DNA of 8,064 nt from Candidatus Thorarchaeota archaeon (GCA_011365025.1 RDOF01000036.1:19632-27695); one strand, 5' to 3'. Shown: positions 1-6,658, counted from the first letter of the stretch. Program-made: numbers and translations. Notes: generated by a model from the letters alone, not told the origin.

Positions 1-168
1 TGTACCATGCCCGGCAACTGGTAGAGCATATGATGCAATTCCATTTTCTTCTAGAAATGTGACCAGTGTGCCCATCTCATCAGGAGCGGCGGCAAATCCA
101 TGGATAAGAAGGAAGGCTGAAGTGGCTCTTTTTGGCCGCCGGACTATTCCCGCAGCGTAGGAAGCCAC
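1..168 (-). CDS. alpha/beta hydrolase (esterase/lipase-like), N-terminal part only
   Basis: The first 56 codons of a gene that runs off the left edge. After a short N-terminus comes a hydrophobic strand ending in LLIHGF (residues 20-25), the oxyanion-hole HG motif of alpha/beta hydrolases. It is followed by a P-x-E-M helix start, LxxFLEENGI, and a second strand ending in LPVAGHGT (49-56). This order, HGF then about 30 residues then GHG, is typical of carboxylesterase/monoacylglycerol-lipase-like enzymes that hydrolyse ester bonds in the cytoplasm. The catalytic Ser, Asp and His lie outside the window, so activity and substrate cannot be judged. The start is GTG at 168: an in-frame TAG lies two codons upstream, and an AGGTGA ribosome binding site (181 to 176) sits 7 bases before it. 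It begins 27 bases after the stop of the large membrane protein on the same strand, so the two are probably co-transcribed. Confidence 0.85.
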   Translation of the reverse strand, partial: MASYAAGIVRRPKRATSAFLLIHGFAAAPDEMGTLVTFLEENGIASYALPVAGHGT

Positions 169-195
169 GTTCTATTCACCTGAACGAATAATGGT

Positions 196-2226
196 CTAAA
201 TTCGTGTGAGGCCAAATCCTTCTTTCATCATCCCCAATCTTATGCCTGCCAAAAACCAGGTTAAGAGCGAAAGAACTTCAAGTCCAGTAATTAGAGTCAC
301 TAAGATCGTTATTACGAGCGATACTTCAACTGGGCTTGGAAATCCTGAGAATACTCCGAGGACGAGAATTGCCACCACTGCACCAAAAACTAGACCCGCA
401 ATGCTAGACACGCGGATCAGCTGCCCCTCGAAAGCATGGCCTGTCTCTTCTACATCTGAGGCTAAGTTGAGGTTGAGGGACAAAACCAAGACAAACGATA
501 TGGCATACAGGGCCATAAGCAAGGCTGCACCAGTACTGGCAATATGAATAATCCCAACGTTACCTGCAATCAAAGGCACAATTAGGGCAAATAGAACACT
601 CATTCCCATGAGGAGTTCTCCTCCTGTGTAGCCCCTGCCATGTGCGTAGCCTGCAAGTGCAACATTTCTGATCAGCAACATCATCATTGGCAGCGCTACT
701 ACAGTGTAAGCTTGTATTGTCCAATCGATGTCGCCAAAGAGGGTGATGGGAAACCATCTGTTAGTAGGCCACATTGCTGCAGGGCCAGTGCCGAAGAATC
801 CTAGTATGAATAGCAGGAATACAATAGATGCTGCCATGCTCACAATGACGGTCAAAAAGCCTTGTGAGAAACTTGTTAGTCCCCGGGTGGATGATTCAAT
901 CATCAGAAATGTCTGAGTCACAAGGACAGCAATCCATGGTAAGATGACCAACCAAGATATGACAAAGGGATGGATTAGCATAGCGATTGAAGCGACGACG
1001 AGAGGCATCCCGGTGACAATGTCTGATGTTGATGCATAGACTGCACCCATCATGAACATGACACCGATTGGAGCCACAGAAATCAAGAATGACCATGATT
1101 CGGGGTCAAGCACCAATGTACCACCAAAAGCTGTTGCAATCACACCAACAGCGGCCAGAAGAAGCATGCCCCCCTTGGAACCACCTTTGATAATATCATC
1201 CCCAATGTGCGCCGCCTTTAGTTCCTTTGCTCCCAAGCGTGGTGCCAACATAACCCAATAGAGCTGGATTGCACAGAAGGCAAAGACAAGCCAAGCGTTA
1301 GCACCGCCAGATGGAACGCCAAAAGGATGCCACACTTCCGCTCCTCCAACCAAGCCAATTGGACCGATGAGGACAGCTGCAGATCCAATTATGAAGCTTA
1401 GAAGGCCCGTAATTCCAAAAGCCCTCTTGGCCCATTCAGAGCTTCGTGCAAATTCACGGATGGAACTTAGCGGGGACCACCAGAAGAGCAATGCGAAGAG
1501 CTGTCCAATGAGCAGAACCAGATAAGCAAGCGTGACAATCGATGGACCCAGTACAAAGCCCACTGCTAAAAGCGGAATAAACAGAGCGTTGAAAATTCCT
1601 GCAAAACTGCCTATCCAGCTCTTTGACGCATCAGTGTAGAGCACAGGAATCAGCTGAAAGACAATCGTGAAAAGCGCTAAGTATAGAGTTAAGCCAGTGA
1701 TGAAATCCCGAATTTGCTGTGGATATACCGGAAATTCAACGTTAAGCGCAAAGAAGAGAAGCAGAACTGCTGCAAAAGCGGTCGCAAGGTGGAGGACATA
1801 GCCCATTTGTCCACCCAATCTGACTCTCAGTTCCTTTGAACCATACATTTGGAGGAATAATCCTAGGGTTAGCAAGCCCATAAAGACAGTTACTGATAAC
1901 ACGTAGCTGGTATCTTGCAGACTGGCAATGCTCACTCCTGGGAAAGGCAAGAGCACCATGCCGCTTGTCATCCCGAAGATCGCGGCAAATATGCCGACGA
2001 TAGCACCAATTCCACTAATTCTCCCAACCTGATCGAAACGTTCACCCTCTGGGGTTGTTTGGGTTAGAATTGACTTGACGCTGACGCCACCTTCATAAAC
2101 TCCTCCGGAACTGGTGATTCCGGATGCGCCACCTTTCCGACTTCTTCTCCAGCAAATGATAAACGAAGCTAGAACAATTGCTGCCATGAATAGGAAATTT
2201 AAGCTTGGGTCTGAAAATGCCTGCAT
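196..2226 (-). CDS. large polytopic membrane protein, function unknown
   Basis: A 676-residue protein I do not recognise as any named family. It has one N-terminal membrane segment (about 11-26), then a basic, Gly-rich stretch with WRRSRKGG (26-33) that by the positive-inside rule should be cytoplasmic. About 17-18 further hydrophobic helices follow between residues 70 and 667, joined mostly by short loops. The helices carry few charged residues, so no transport or catalytic site stands out. Three stretches of about 200 residues begin similarly (RISGIG at 69, RAFGITG at 268, a weaker match near 455) and carry a KEL-like motif further in (SKELR 130, AKELK 333, GGELL 535), hinting at internal repeats. 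The start ATG at 2226 has a TGAGG ribosome binding site (2240 to 2236) 9 bases upstream. It leads a likely two-gene unit with the downstream alpha/beta hydrolase and is divergent from the small gene and oxidoreductase. A role in transport or envelope lipid metabolism is a guess from the neighbour only. Confidence 0.85.
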   Translation of the reverse strand: MQAFSDPSLNFLFMAAIVLASFIICWRRSRKGGASGITSSGGVYEGGVSVKSILTQTTPEGERFDQVGRISGIGAIVGIFAAIFGMTSGMVLLPFPGVSIASLQDTSYVLSVTVFMGLLTLGLFLQMYGSKELRVRLGGQMGYVLHLATAFAAVLLLFFALNVEFPVYPQQIRDFITGLTLYLALFTIVFQLIPVLYTDASKSWIGSFAGIFNALFIPLLAVGFVLGPSIVTLAYLVLLIGQLFALLFWWSPLSSIREFARSSEWAKRAFGITGLLSFIIGSAAVLIGPIGLVGGAEVWHPFGVPSGGANAWLVFAFCAIQLYWVMLAPRLGAKELKAAHIGDDIIKGGSKGGMLLLAAVGVIATAFGGTLVLDPESWSFLISVAPIGVMFMMGAVYASTSDIVTGMPLVVASIAMLIHPFVISWLVILPWIAVLVTQTFLMIESSTRGLTSFSQGFLTVIVSMAASIVFLLFILGFFGTGPAAMWPTNRWFPITLFGDIDWTIQAYTVVALPMMMLLIRNVALAGYAHGRGYTGGELLMGMSVLFALIVPLIAGNVGIIHIASTGAALLMALYAISFVLVLSLNLNLASDVEETGHAFEGQLIRVSSIAGLVFGAVVAILVLGVFSGFPSPVEVSLVITILVTLITGLEVLSLLTWFLAGIRLGMMKEGFGLTRI

Positions 2227-2283
2227 TATCTATTTCCTCACTGGGTAGTGGTTAACCAACTGGCTCCGTAGCAATCTTGTGGG

Positions 2284-2291
2284 GTATAAAT
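2284..2291. promoter_or_regulatory. TATA-like box in the divergent intergenic region
   Basis: GTATAAAT on the plus strand reads ATTTATAC on the minus strand, so the element resembles an archaeal TATA box in both directions. For the plus strand, initiation about 25 bases downstream would fall near 2313, just before the GTG at 2321. For the minus strand it would give a leader of roughly 35 bases ahead of the ATG at 2226. There is no clear purine-rich BRE next to it. The whole divergent gap (2227-2320) holds nothing else that I can identify apart from a short inverted repeat, GGGGT (2281-2285) and ACCCC (2301-2305). Confidence 0.45.
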
Positions 2292-2320
2292 GCGTATCGG
2301 ACCCCGTAGAAATTTAGCAG

Positions 2321-2536
2321 GTGAAGATTCAGAAAAAAGTGCTGTGCCGAACCATTAAAAAGAATGAGCACGAGTATCGGCCTCTCGAGGTCTTAGATAT
2401 GGAATTGTATGTGAAGGGCGAACGAATCCCCATGAATGAATTTGTTAACAATGTTCTTAGGGACATAGTAATGGCAGTTCTCACTAATCTGCGTGATATT
2501 GATATTGATACAATAGAGCGAATAGAAATCAACTAG
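2321..2536 (+). CDS. small protein of unknown function upstream of the aldehyde oxidoreductase
   Basis: A 71-codon frame beginning with GTG. The C-terminal 45 residues are the part that looks conserved: a short beta hairpin (MELYVKGERIPM, 27-38), an amphipathic helix (NEFVNNVLRDIVMAVLTNL, 39-57), an acidic turn (DIDIDTIE) and a last strand (ERIEIN). It resembles small archaeal hypothetical proteins I remember as having a strand-helix-strand core and no assigned role. It is not MoaD, although MoaD-like proteins occur beside tungsten enzymes, because it lacks the C-terminal Gly-Gly. The start is uncertain. GTG 2321 has no upstream ribosome binding site (AGGTGA overlaps it), whereas ATG 2399 has GAGGT (2387-2391) 7 bases before it and would give a 45-residue protein that is exactly the ordered core. 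The stop is 35 bases before the oxidoreductase start, which suggests co-transcription and possibly a shared function. Confidence 0.65.
   Translation: MKIQKKVLCRTIKKNEHEYRPLEVLDMELYVKGERIPMNEFVNNVLRDIVMAVLTNLRDIDIDTIERIEIN
2353..2362 (+). promoter_or_regulatory. possible alternative TATA-like element for the short form of the small gene
   Basis: CATTAAAAAG lies about 25 bases upstream of the GAGGT site at 2387-2391. That spacing is close to the 27-28 bases between promoter element and Shine-Dalgarno sequence at the two regulator genes on the other strand. If used, it would give a short leader of about 15 bases before ATG 2399. It lies inside the longer reading frame and its composition could be chance. 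Confidence 0.25.
2387..2391 (+). promoter_or_regulatory. ribosome binding site supporting an ATG 2399 start
   Basis: GAGGT followed by 7 bases and then ATG (2399-2401), the best-spaced Shine-Dalgarno match in this gene. The upstream GTG at 2321 has none. It argues that the small protein may be 45 residues long, not 71. Confidence 0.4.
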
Positions 2537-2571
2537 GCATTATTGTGTTCGAAATTCTGGATGAATGACAA

Positions 2572-4392
2572 ATGGATGGTTGGCAAGGCAAGGTTCTCTG
2601 GGTAGATCTATCGAAGAAGGAAACTCGGATTGAGGAACTGGATGAAGAAGTAAGCAAGATGTTCATTGGAGGAAAGGGCTTGGGCGCCTATTTGCTCTAC
2701 CGTGAGCTGAGTGCTGGTATCGACCCACTCGGTCCCGATAATATTCTGCTTTTCTTGAATGGCCCTTTGCAAGGATTACCAGCACCAAGTGTGGGTAGGT
2801 GGACTCTTGTAACAAAATCCCCACTCACAGGGCTGTTTCTTGATGCTCATTGTGGTCATGCATTGGGAAGGGAAATCAAGAACGCCGGGTTTGACGCCAT
2901 TGGGGTTAGAGGCCAGGCCACTTCAATGACTACCTTAGTAATTGAAGATGACAATGTACGCTTCGAATCCGCCGAAGACCTTCGCGGTCGCGGGGTTCAA
3001 GAGACAACAGATGCAGTTCATTCTCGTGCCCCAAAGGGCTCAATAGTATATGCAATTGGGCCTGCAGGCGAGAATCTGGTGAAATTCGCGTCGGGCGCGT
3101 GTGAACTGGCTCACTGGACTGGCAGGGGCGGAGCTGGTTCAGTGATGGGTTCGAAGAATCTAAAGGCCCTTGCTGTGAAAGGGACCGGTGCTGTCTCTGC
3201 GGCTGACAAAGATGTTCTGAAGGAAGTGAATAGAGAAGTTGCAGAAACATGGCGCAACAAAGACTTTCTTGTTGAATTCAAGGACTATGGCACTCCTTTC
3301 TTGGTTGAGCTAGCAAATCAACGGGGGCAATTTCCAACCCGGAATTGGGAGAGTGGATATTTTGAGGAATACGAGGCCCTGCAGCCTGATAACCTGCAGC
3401 ACTTGGACGCAGGGAATAGACATTCTTGTCCTCACTGCATAATGAGGTGCACCTACGCTTTTTGGACCACTGACCCAAGAGATGAGGAACGAAAAGTGGA
3501 GTCTGCAATTGAATACGAAACCTTCGGTCTTCTTGGCGGCAATCTAGGAATTGGCGACCCGGAGAGTGTGCTCAAGCTGGCATATCTAGCTGATGACCTA
3601 GGACTCGATACGATCAGCACGGGCGGCGTGATTGGATTTGCCATGGAGGCCTTCCAGAAGGGAATCTTGTCGGAAGAGGACATTGCCTTTCCGCTCCAAT
3701 TCGGTGATGGGGCGGCCGCTATACGACTCATGCAGATGATTGCGCAACGCGAAGGAATTGGGGACATATTAGCTGATGGAGTACGTGCCGCTGCAGAGAG
3801 AATTGGGAAGGGCTCCGCTGAATTTGCTGTTCACACAAAAGGGATGGAGTATCCTGCGTGGGATCCAAGAGGTAAGAAGGGTCTCGGAATGTCTTTTGCC
3901 ACTGCTGAGGTGGGAGCTAGCCACCTAAGGGGGTGGCCTGCAACAAATGACTTGCCCGATGGGCCTGCTTTTGATTTGATCGAGTCTATGGTGAACGCCA
4001 GGAATGAAAAACATCTGGTAGACTCAATGGTTGTCTGTCACTTCACATATCATCTCCCGCTGACCCTCTCGCAGAAAATCAGATTGCTTAACGGAGCGAC
4101 AGGGCTGAATTACGATGAGGATTCAATTACACTCTTCGGAAACAGAGTGGAAGCGCTCACCAGACTCTTCAACATCCGCGAAGGCGTCACACGCAGTTCG
4201 GATGTTCTCCCACCACGATTCTGGGAGGCGTCAAAGGCTGGTCCTGCAAAGGGAATGTCTGCCTTCATCAGCAAAGAGGACTTCCAAGCAAGCTTAGACA
4301 GATTCTATGAACTGAGAGGATGGGATCACTTGGGCGTACCAACATCCAAAACACTAAAGGCGACTGGTCTAGACTTACTCATTGATTCGTAG
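2572..4392 (+). CDS. aor: aldehyde ferredoxin oxidoreductase (tungsten/molybdopterin type)
   Basis: A complete 606-residue member of the AOR family, close to the usual length of about 605. In this family a bis-pterin tungsten (or molybdenum) site oxidises aldehydes to carboxylic acids and passes electrons through one 4Fe-4S cluster to ferredoxin in the cytoplasm. Visible landmarks are FIGGKGLGAYLLY near the N-terminus (31-43), GRGGAGSVMGSKNLKAL (184-200), and the cluster ligands Cys286-x2-Cys289-x3-Cys293 with the fourth at Cys489. The first pterin motif DxxGLD is intact at 341-346 (DDLGLD). The second, which should read DxxGLC, is DSMVVC at 484-489, so the Asp and Cys are kept but Gly-Leu is replaced by Val-Val. 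Glu314 in EYET and His451 in SHLRG are candidates for the active-site acid and base of the family. The start ATG has GGATGA (2559-2564) 7 bases upstream, a modest site. It is flanked by two small genes in the same direction. Substrate class within the family cannot be decided from sequence alone. Confidence 0.95.
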   Translation: MDGWQGKVLWVDLSKKETRIEELDEEVSKMFIGGKGLGAYLLYRELSAGIDPLGPDNILLFLNGPLQGLPAPSVGRWTLVTKSPLTGLFLDAHCGHALGREIKNAGFDAIGVRGQATSMTTLVIEDDNVRFESAEDLRGRGVQETTDAVHSRAPKGSIVYAIGPAGENLVKFASGACELAHWTGRGGAGSVMGSKNLKALAVKGTGAVSAADKDVLKEVNREVAETWRNKDFLVEFKDYGTPFLVELANQRGQFPTRNWESGYFEEYEALQPDNLQHLDAGNRHSCPHCIMRCTYAFWTTDPRDEERKVESAIEYETFGLLGGNLGIGDPESVLKLAYLADDLGLDTISTGGVIGFAMEAFQKGILSEEDIAFPLQFGDGAAAIRLMQMIAQREGIGDILADGVRAAAERIGKGSAEFAVHTKGMEYPAWDPRGKKGLGMSFATAEVGASHLRGWPATNDLPDGPAFDLIESMVNARNEKHLVDSMVVCHFTYHLPLTLSQKIRLLNGATGLNYDEDSITLFGNRVEALTRLFNIREGVTRSSDVLPPRFWEASKAGPAKGMSAFISKEDFQASLDRFYELRGWDHLGVPTSKTLKATGLDLLIDS

Positions 4393-4406
4393 GTCATCAG
4401 ATTCAT

Positions 4407-4568
4407 ATGGGTTGCGGAGAAGACCAAAGCATAATGACAGAATCGGCATATGAAACACCGACACAACCGCAAGAGACCTCAAGTCTTCTGCTAATCATCC
4501 TAGCTACCTGCTTTCTCTTACTCATTCTCACCCTAGCTCTGATTTATATCCCTGCAGCATTCAGGTAG
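4407..4568 (+). CDS. small single-pass membrane protein, tail-anchored-like
   Basis: A 53-codon frame, ATG to TAG, starting 14 bases after the oxidoreductase stop. The first 26 residues are polar (MGCGEDQSIMTESAYETPTQ, then PQETSS). Residues about 27-48 form one unbroken hydrophobic helix rich in Leu and Ile, followed by a five-residue tail ending in Phe-Arg. This is the layout of a tail-anchored protein or a small membrane subunit with a cytoplasmic N-terminus. A second ATG at 4434 would give 44 residues with the same helix. The ribosome binding site is weak for both (TAGGT at 4390-4394, 12 bases before ATG 4407; GGAG at 4416-4419, 14 bases before ATG 4434). The tight spacing puts it in the oxidoreductase operon, where it might hold the enzyme or an electron-transfer partner at the membrane; this is inference. 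No family recognised. Confidence 0.6.
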   Translation: MGCGEDQSIMTESAYETPTQPQETSSLLLIILATCFLLLILTLALIYIPAAFR

Positions 4569-4579
4569 AGCATTTTGCC

Positions 4580-5332
4580 TTATTTCATGGCATCATAAAT
4601 GTCGTTGATGCATTTTGTGAATTCGCTTTCCGGATGACGCATAGTAACCAGGTACCTGCTTCCTACCTCAATAAGAAGAGGTAGGAGGGGTATTATCGTG
4701 CAGACCTTTGTCTTGAATTTTTGTTCCACTTCTCTTGTAATTGCCTTATCCTCGTACTTCTTTGGCTTCTTGTTGATAACAATTTGAGTGTCCGGGACCT
4801 GCAGCTTTTTCGCGACACTAAGCGTGGCGGCGGTGCCTAGGAGGTCCTGTTCATCAATCCTTGCCACAACAAAAAGATTGTCTGCCGTAGCCATGCTCAG
4901 GAGTGTTTCTCGATCTAGGCCTGGATGCGTGTCGATTATGAGATAGTCTAATGCTTTTGATTTAATTACTTCACTAAAGCCATTCCGTAAATCACTGACC
5001 TCATATCCTTCTCTGAGAATTCGAGTGATATCACTGGCGGACATGGAGCTTGGAATAAGGAATAGCTTTCCCCTCTTTATGCCCTGTTCTTCTGTTAGAT
5101 CAATACAGGTATCTGTGATGTTGCATGAGCCTCGCAAATAGTCGTTTAGGGTATATTTCAGCTTTCGCCTACCAAGGCCAAAGATGACGTGAATTCCTGG
5201 AGATTGGACATCTGTGTCCATAACGGCGACCCTCTTGCCATCGAGTGCTGCCATTGCGGCAAGGTTGGCTGCTATATTCGACTTGCCGGTGCCGCCCCTG
5301 AAACTGTGGATGCTAACGATTTTGGATGTCAT
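4580..5332 (-). CDS. MinD/ParA-family P-loop ATPase
   Basis: A 250-residue SIMIBI-class ATPase of the MinD/ParA group, the usual size. The deviant Walker A motif is FRGGTGKSN (residues 11-19), with Arg12 where the family signature Lys (KGGxGKT) normally contacts the partner subunit's nucleotide. Next come the switch I region VMDTDVQSPG (near 37-46) and Walker B LDYLIIDTHPGL (near 128-139). Such proteins dimerise on ATP and cycle on and off a surface (membrane, DNA or a partner protein), and are controlled by an activator. The C-terminus (INDIYDAMK) shows no obvious MinD-type membrane-targeting helix. The start chosen is the second ATG, 5332: AGGTG (5344 to 5340) lies exactly 7 bases before it but only 1 base before the first ATG at 5338. 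With the first ATG, the gene would overlap the stop of regulator B as ATGA. Either way the two genes abut and are likely translated together, so B is a good candidate partner. Confidence 0.92.
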   Translation of the reverse strand: MTSKIVSIHSFRGGTGKSNIAANLAAMAALDGKRVAVMDTDVQSPGIHVIFGLGRRKLKYTLNDYLRGSCNITDTCIDLTEEQGIKRGKLFLIPSSMSASDITRILREGYEVSDLRNGFSEVIKSKALDYLIIDTHPGLDRETLLSMATADNLFVVARIDEQDLLGTAATLSVAKKLQVPDTQIVINKKPKKYEDKAITREVEQKFKTKVCTIIPLLPLLIEVGSRYLVTMRHPESEFTKCINDIYDAMK

Positions 5333-5334
5333 TA

Positions 5335-6618
5335 TCATGCACCTGCCTTTTTGTTGAAAGTCACTTGAGCACCCAATTCCCTGAGCACATCAAGTATTTT
5401 CGACACTGATATCCCTGTTATTCTTGATATCTCCTTAATGGACAGTTCGCCAGTGCAGTGACTCCAAATGATGTCAAGGACCTTATAATCCCTTGTGGAA
5501 ATCCCAACGACCTCAAGAAAGGCCGCAAATCTCTTGTCTTTTTCTCCAAGCTTTGGATATAGCCTCATTACTTTTACTGCACCTTTTGCGATTAGGTGGG
5601 CAATAGTCTCATCAACTTGAGCTCTGCTAAATCCCGTTATCTCATGAATCTCAGATATGGTAGTTTCACCCCCAATTTTTCCCAACACCTGTTTCAGTCT
5701 CGCAAGCAGTGCTTCTTCCACTTCGGGATAGAGCGCCAGAAGGTCATTCAGAATCTCAGATATAGGTCTCAAAGGAACGGGCACATCATAGTCGTAGAAC
5801 GCCATCGGCGCTTCGGTCTTACTTGGCGTTACTTTCTTCAATCCTTCAAAACTGAGCCTCCGAATTCTATCAACAAGGCCTTTCGCAGTATTAGCAAGAT
5901 CTGCATCGGTTTCATCAGATTTGACAACGAAAGCACATATAGCTCGTCCAGGGACTCCTACCACAAAGAATGAGGTTCCCTTCTCCAAACCGGGATGACT
6001 TAGAATTGACCCTGTTTCTGCTTCAGGTTTCTCTCTTGACTGACTTTCCAAGAAATCAAAGACATCTTCCAACTCATACGCGCGAAGGTTTGAGAGAAGA
6101 ATATATTCATCATCTGTAATGACAGCTCCCCTCAAGATGCCAGGGTCTTCCTCGATCCTGTCTAGGCAGTCCTTAATCGATGAGAGCTCTGCCACTGGCA
6201 GGAGCGCGGTTTTGTAACGTCGGGCAAGTCCAGGTATGCCGCTGAATTTCTGCAAAGTCGTTTCGACCGTGGCTGAAAATGATGAGAACTTCTTCAGGTC
6301 TGGATATTCCTGTCTTAGCTCCGAGTAGTAGGTACTTACAAAATTCCCTGCTAGGTCCTGTAGAATAACACGATAGATCTCAGCACTATCATGCTGTGAA
6401 ACCAGGGCAATGAAGTATAGGTCTCCTTTCTTGACCCAAACAAACTTGTTTGCAGCAAAGGAAATGACGGTGATTTGTTCATTTCCAACCTCTAAAGCCA
6501 TTGCACCAAGTGCAGACAAGAATGCAGACACAAGCTCATCCAGCTTTCTTTTTCCACTGACATGATAGTGAAACAATGGTATTCCTGTTTCTTTAAGGAT
6601 GATAATCTCCTTGACCAG
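5335..6618 (-). CDS. regulator B: longin/roadblock-like N-terminus, second roadblock-like segment, tandem winged helices
   Basis: A protein of about 427 residues, paralogous to its upstream neighbour A. The N-terminal domain (1 to about 105) starts with a strand (VKEIIILKETGIPLFHY) and continues with a KLDEL helix and alternating strands and helices, like longin/roadblock-type domains. Residues about 150-255 (RGAVITDDEYILLSN, later GTSFFVVGVPGRAICAFVV) look like a second roadblock/LC7-type domain and have no counterpart in A. A Pro-rich linker (YDYDVPVPLRP) leads to two winged-helix-like units (about 305-351 and 377-421) that align well with A. The start is placed at CTG 6618 because GGAGG lies 8 bases upstream, the first strand is otherwise lost, and it aligns residue for residue with A. 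A gene caller would use TTG 6576 (413 aa; AGGA 6 bases upstream). Its stop abuts the ATPase start. A role as a sensor or switch partner of the ATPase or of small GTPases is inference; DNA binding by the winged helices is possible but unproven. Confidence 0.85.
   Translation of the reverse strand: MVKEIIILKETGIPLFHYHVSGKRKLDELVSAFLSALGAMALEVGNEQITVISFAANKFVWVKKGDLYFIALVSQHDSAEIYRVILQDLAGNFVSTYYSELRQEYPDLKKFSSFSATVETTLQKFSGIPGLARRYKTALLPVAELSSIKDCLDRIEEDPGILRGAVITDDEYILLSNLRAYELEDVFDFLESQSREKPEAETGSILSHPGLEKGTSFFVVGVPGRAICAFVVKSDETDADLANTAKGLVDRIRRLSFEGLKKVTPSKTEAPMAFYDYDVPVPLRPISEILNDLLALYPEVEEALLARLKQVLGKIGGETTISEIHEITGFSRAQVDETIAHLIAKGAVKVMRLYPKLGEKDKRFAAFLEVVGISTRDYKVLDIIWSHCTGELSIKEISRITGISVSKILDVLRELGAQVTFNKKAGA
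5340..5344 (-). promoter_or_regulatory. ribosome binding site deciding the ATPase start
   Basis: AGGTG at the very end of regulator B, 7 bases before ATG 5332 and 1 base before ATG 5338. The spacing favours ATG 5332. Because the site lies within the last codons of B, ribosomes finishing B would be placed to start the ATPase. Confidence 0.65.
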
Positions 6619-6626
6619 TGGGGGCG

Positions 6627-6631
6627 CCTCC
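6627..6631 (-). promoter_or_regulatory. strong ribosome binding site before a CTG start (regulator B)
   Basis: GGAGG (6631 to 6627; AGGAGG with the preceding base) is the best Shine-Dalgarno match in the window and lies 8 bases before CTG 6618. No ATG, GTG or TTG lies at a suitable distance from it in the reading frame. It is 51 bases or more from the TTG at 6576, too far to serve that codon. Confidence 0.6.
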
Positions 6632-6658
6632 TGTTGACAGAATCAAGTCACCCTATGC

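Noticed and set aside
206..1261. Several plus-strand frames of 62-113 codons opposite the large membrane protein
   Set aside because: They mirror the hydrophobic codons of the opposite strand and have no ribosome binding site or coherent protein features.
2281..2305. Inverted repeat GGGGT-N15-ACCCC around the TATA-like box
   Set aside because: Five-base arms with a 15-base loop are expected by chance; there is no extended dyad to call it an operator.
2321..2536. MoaD/ThiS-like sulfur carrier next to a tungsten enzyme
   Set aside because: The protein ends in Glu-Ile-Asn with no Gly-Gly terminus, and it is too short for the ubiquitin-like fold if the better start is used.
2930..3767. Minus-strand frames of 76-106 codons inside the oxidoreductase
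   Set aside because: They are antisense to a gene with intact cofactor motifs throughout, and their translations are Ser/Pro/Gln/Leu-rich with no recognisable pattern.
4569..4586. T-rich stretch after the small membrane protein gene as a terminator
   Set aside because: The longest T runs are four and three bases and no hairpin precedes them. The archaeal oligo-T signal is too weak to call, although a terminator is expected near here because the flanking genes converge with an 11-base gap.
5596..5973. A 125-codon plus-strand frame inside regulator B
   Set aside because: It lies fully antisense to a well-supported gene, and its translation has no domain pattern. It is a shadow frame.
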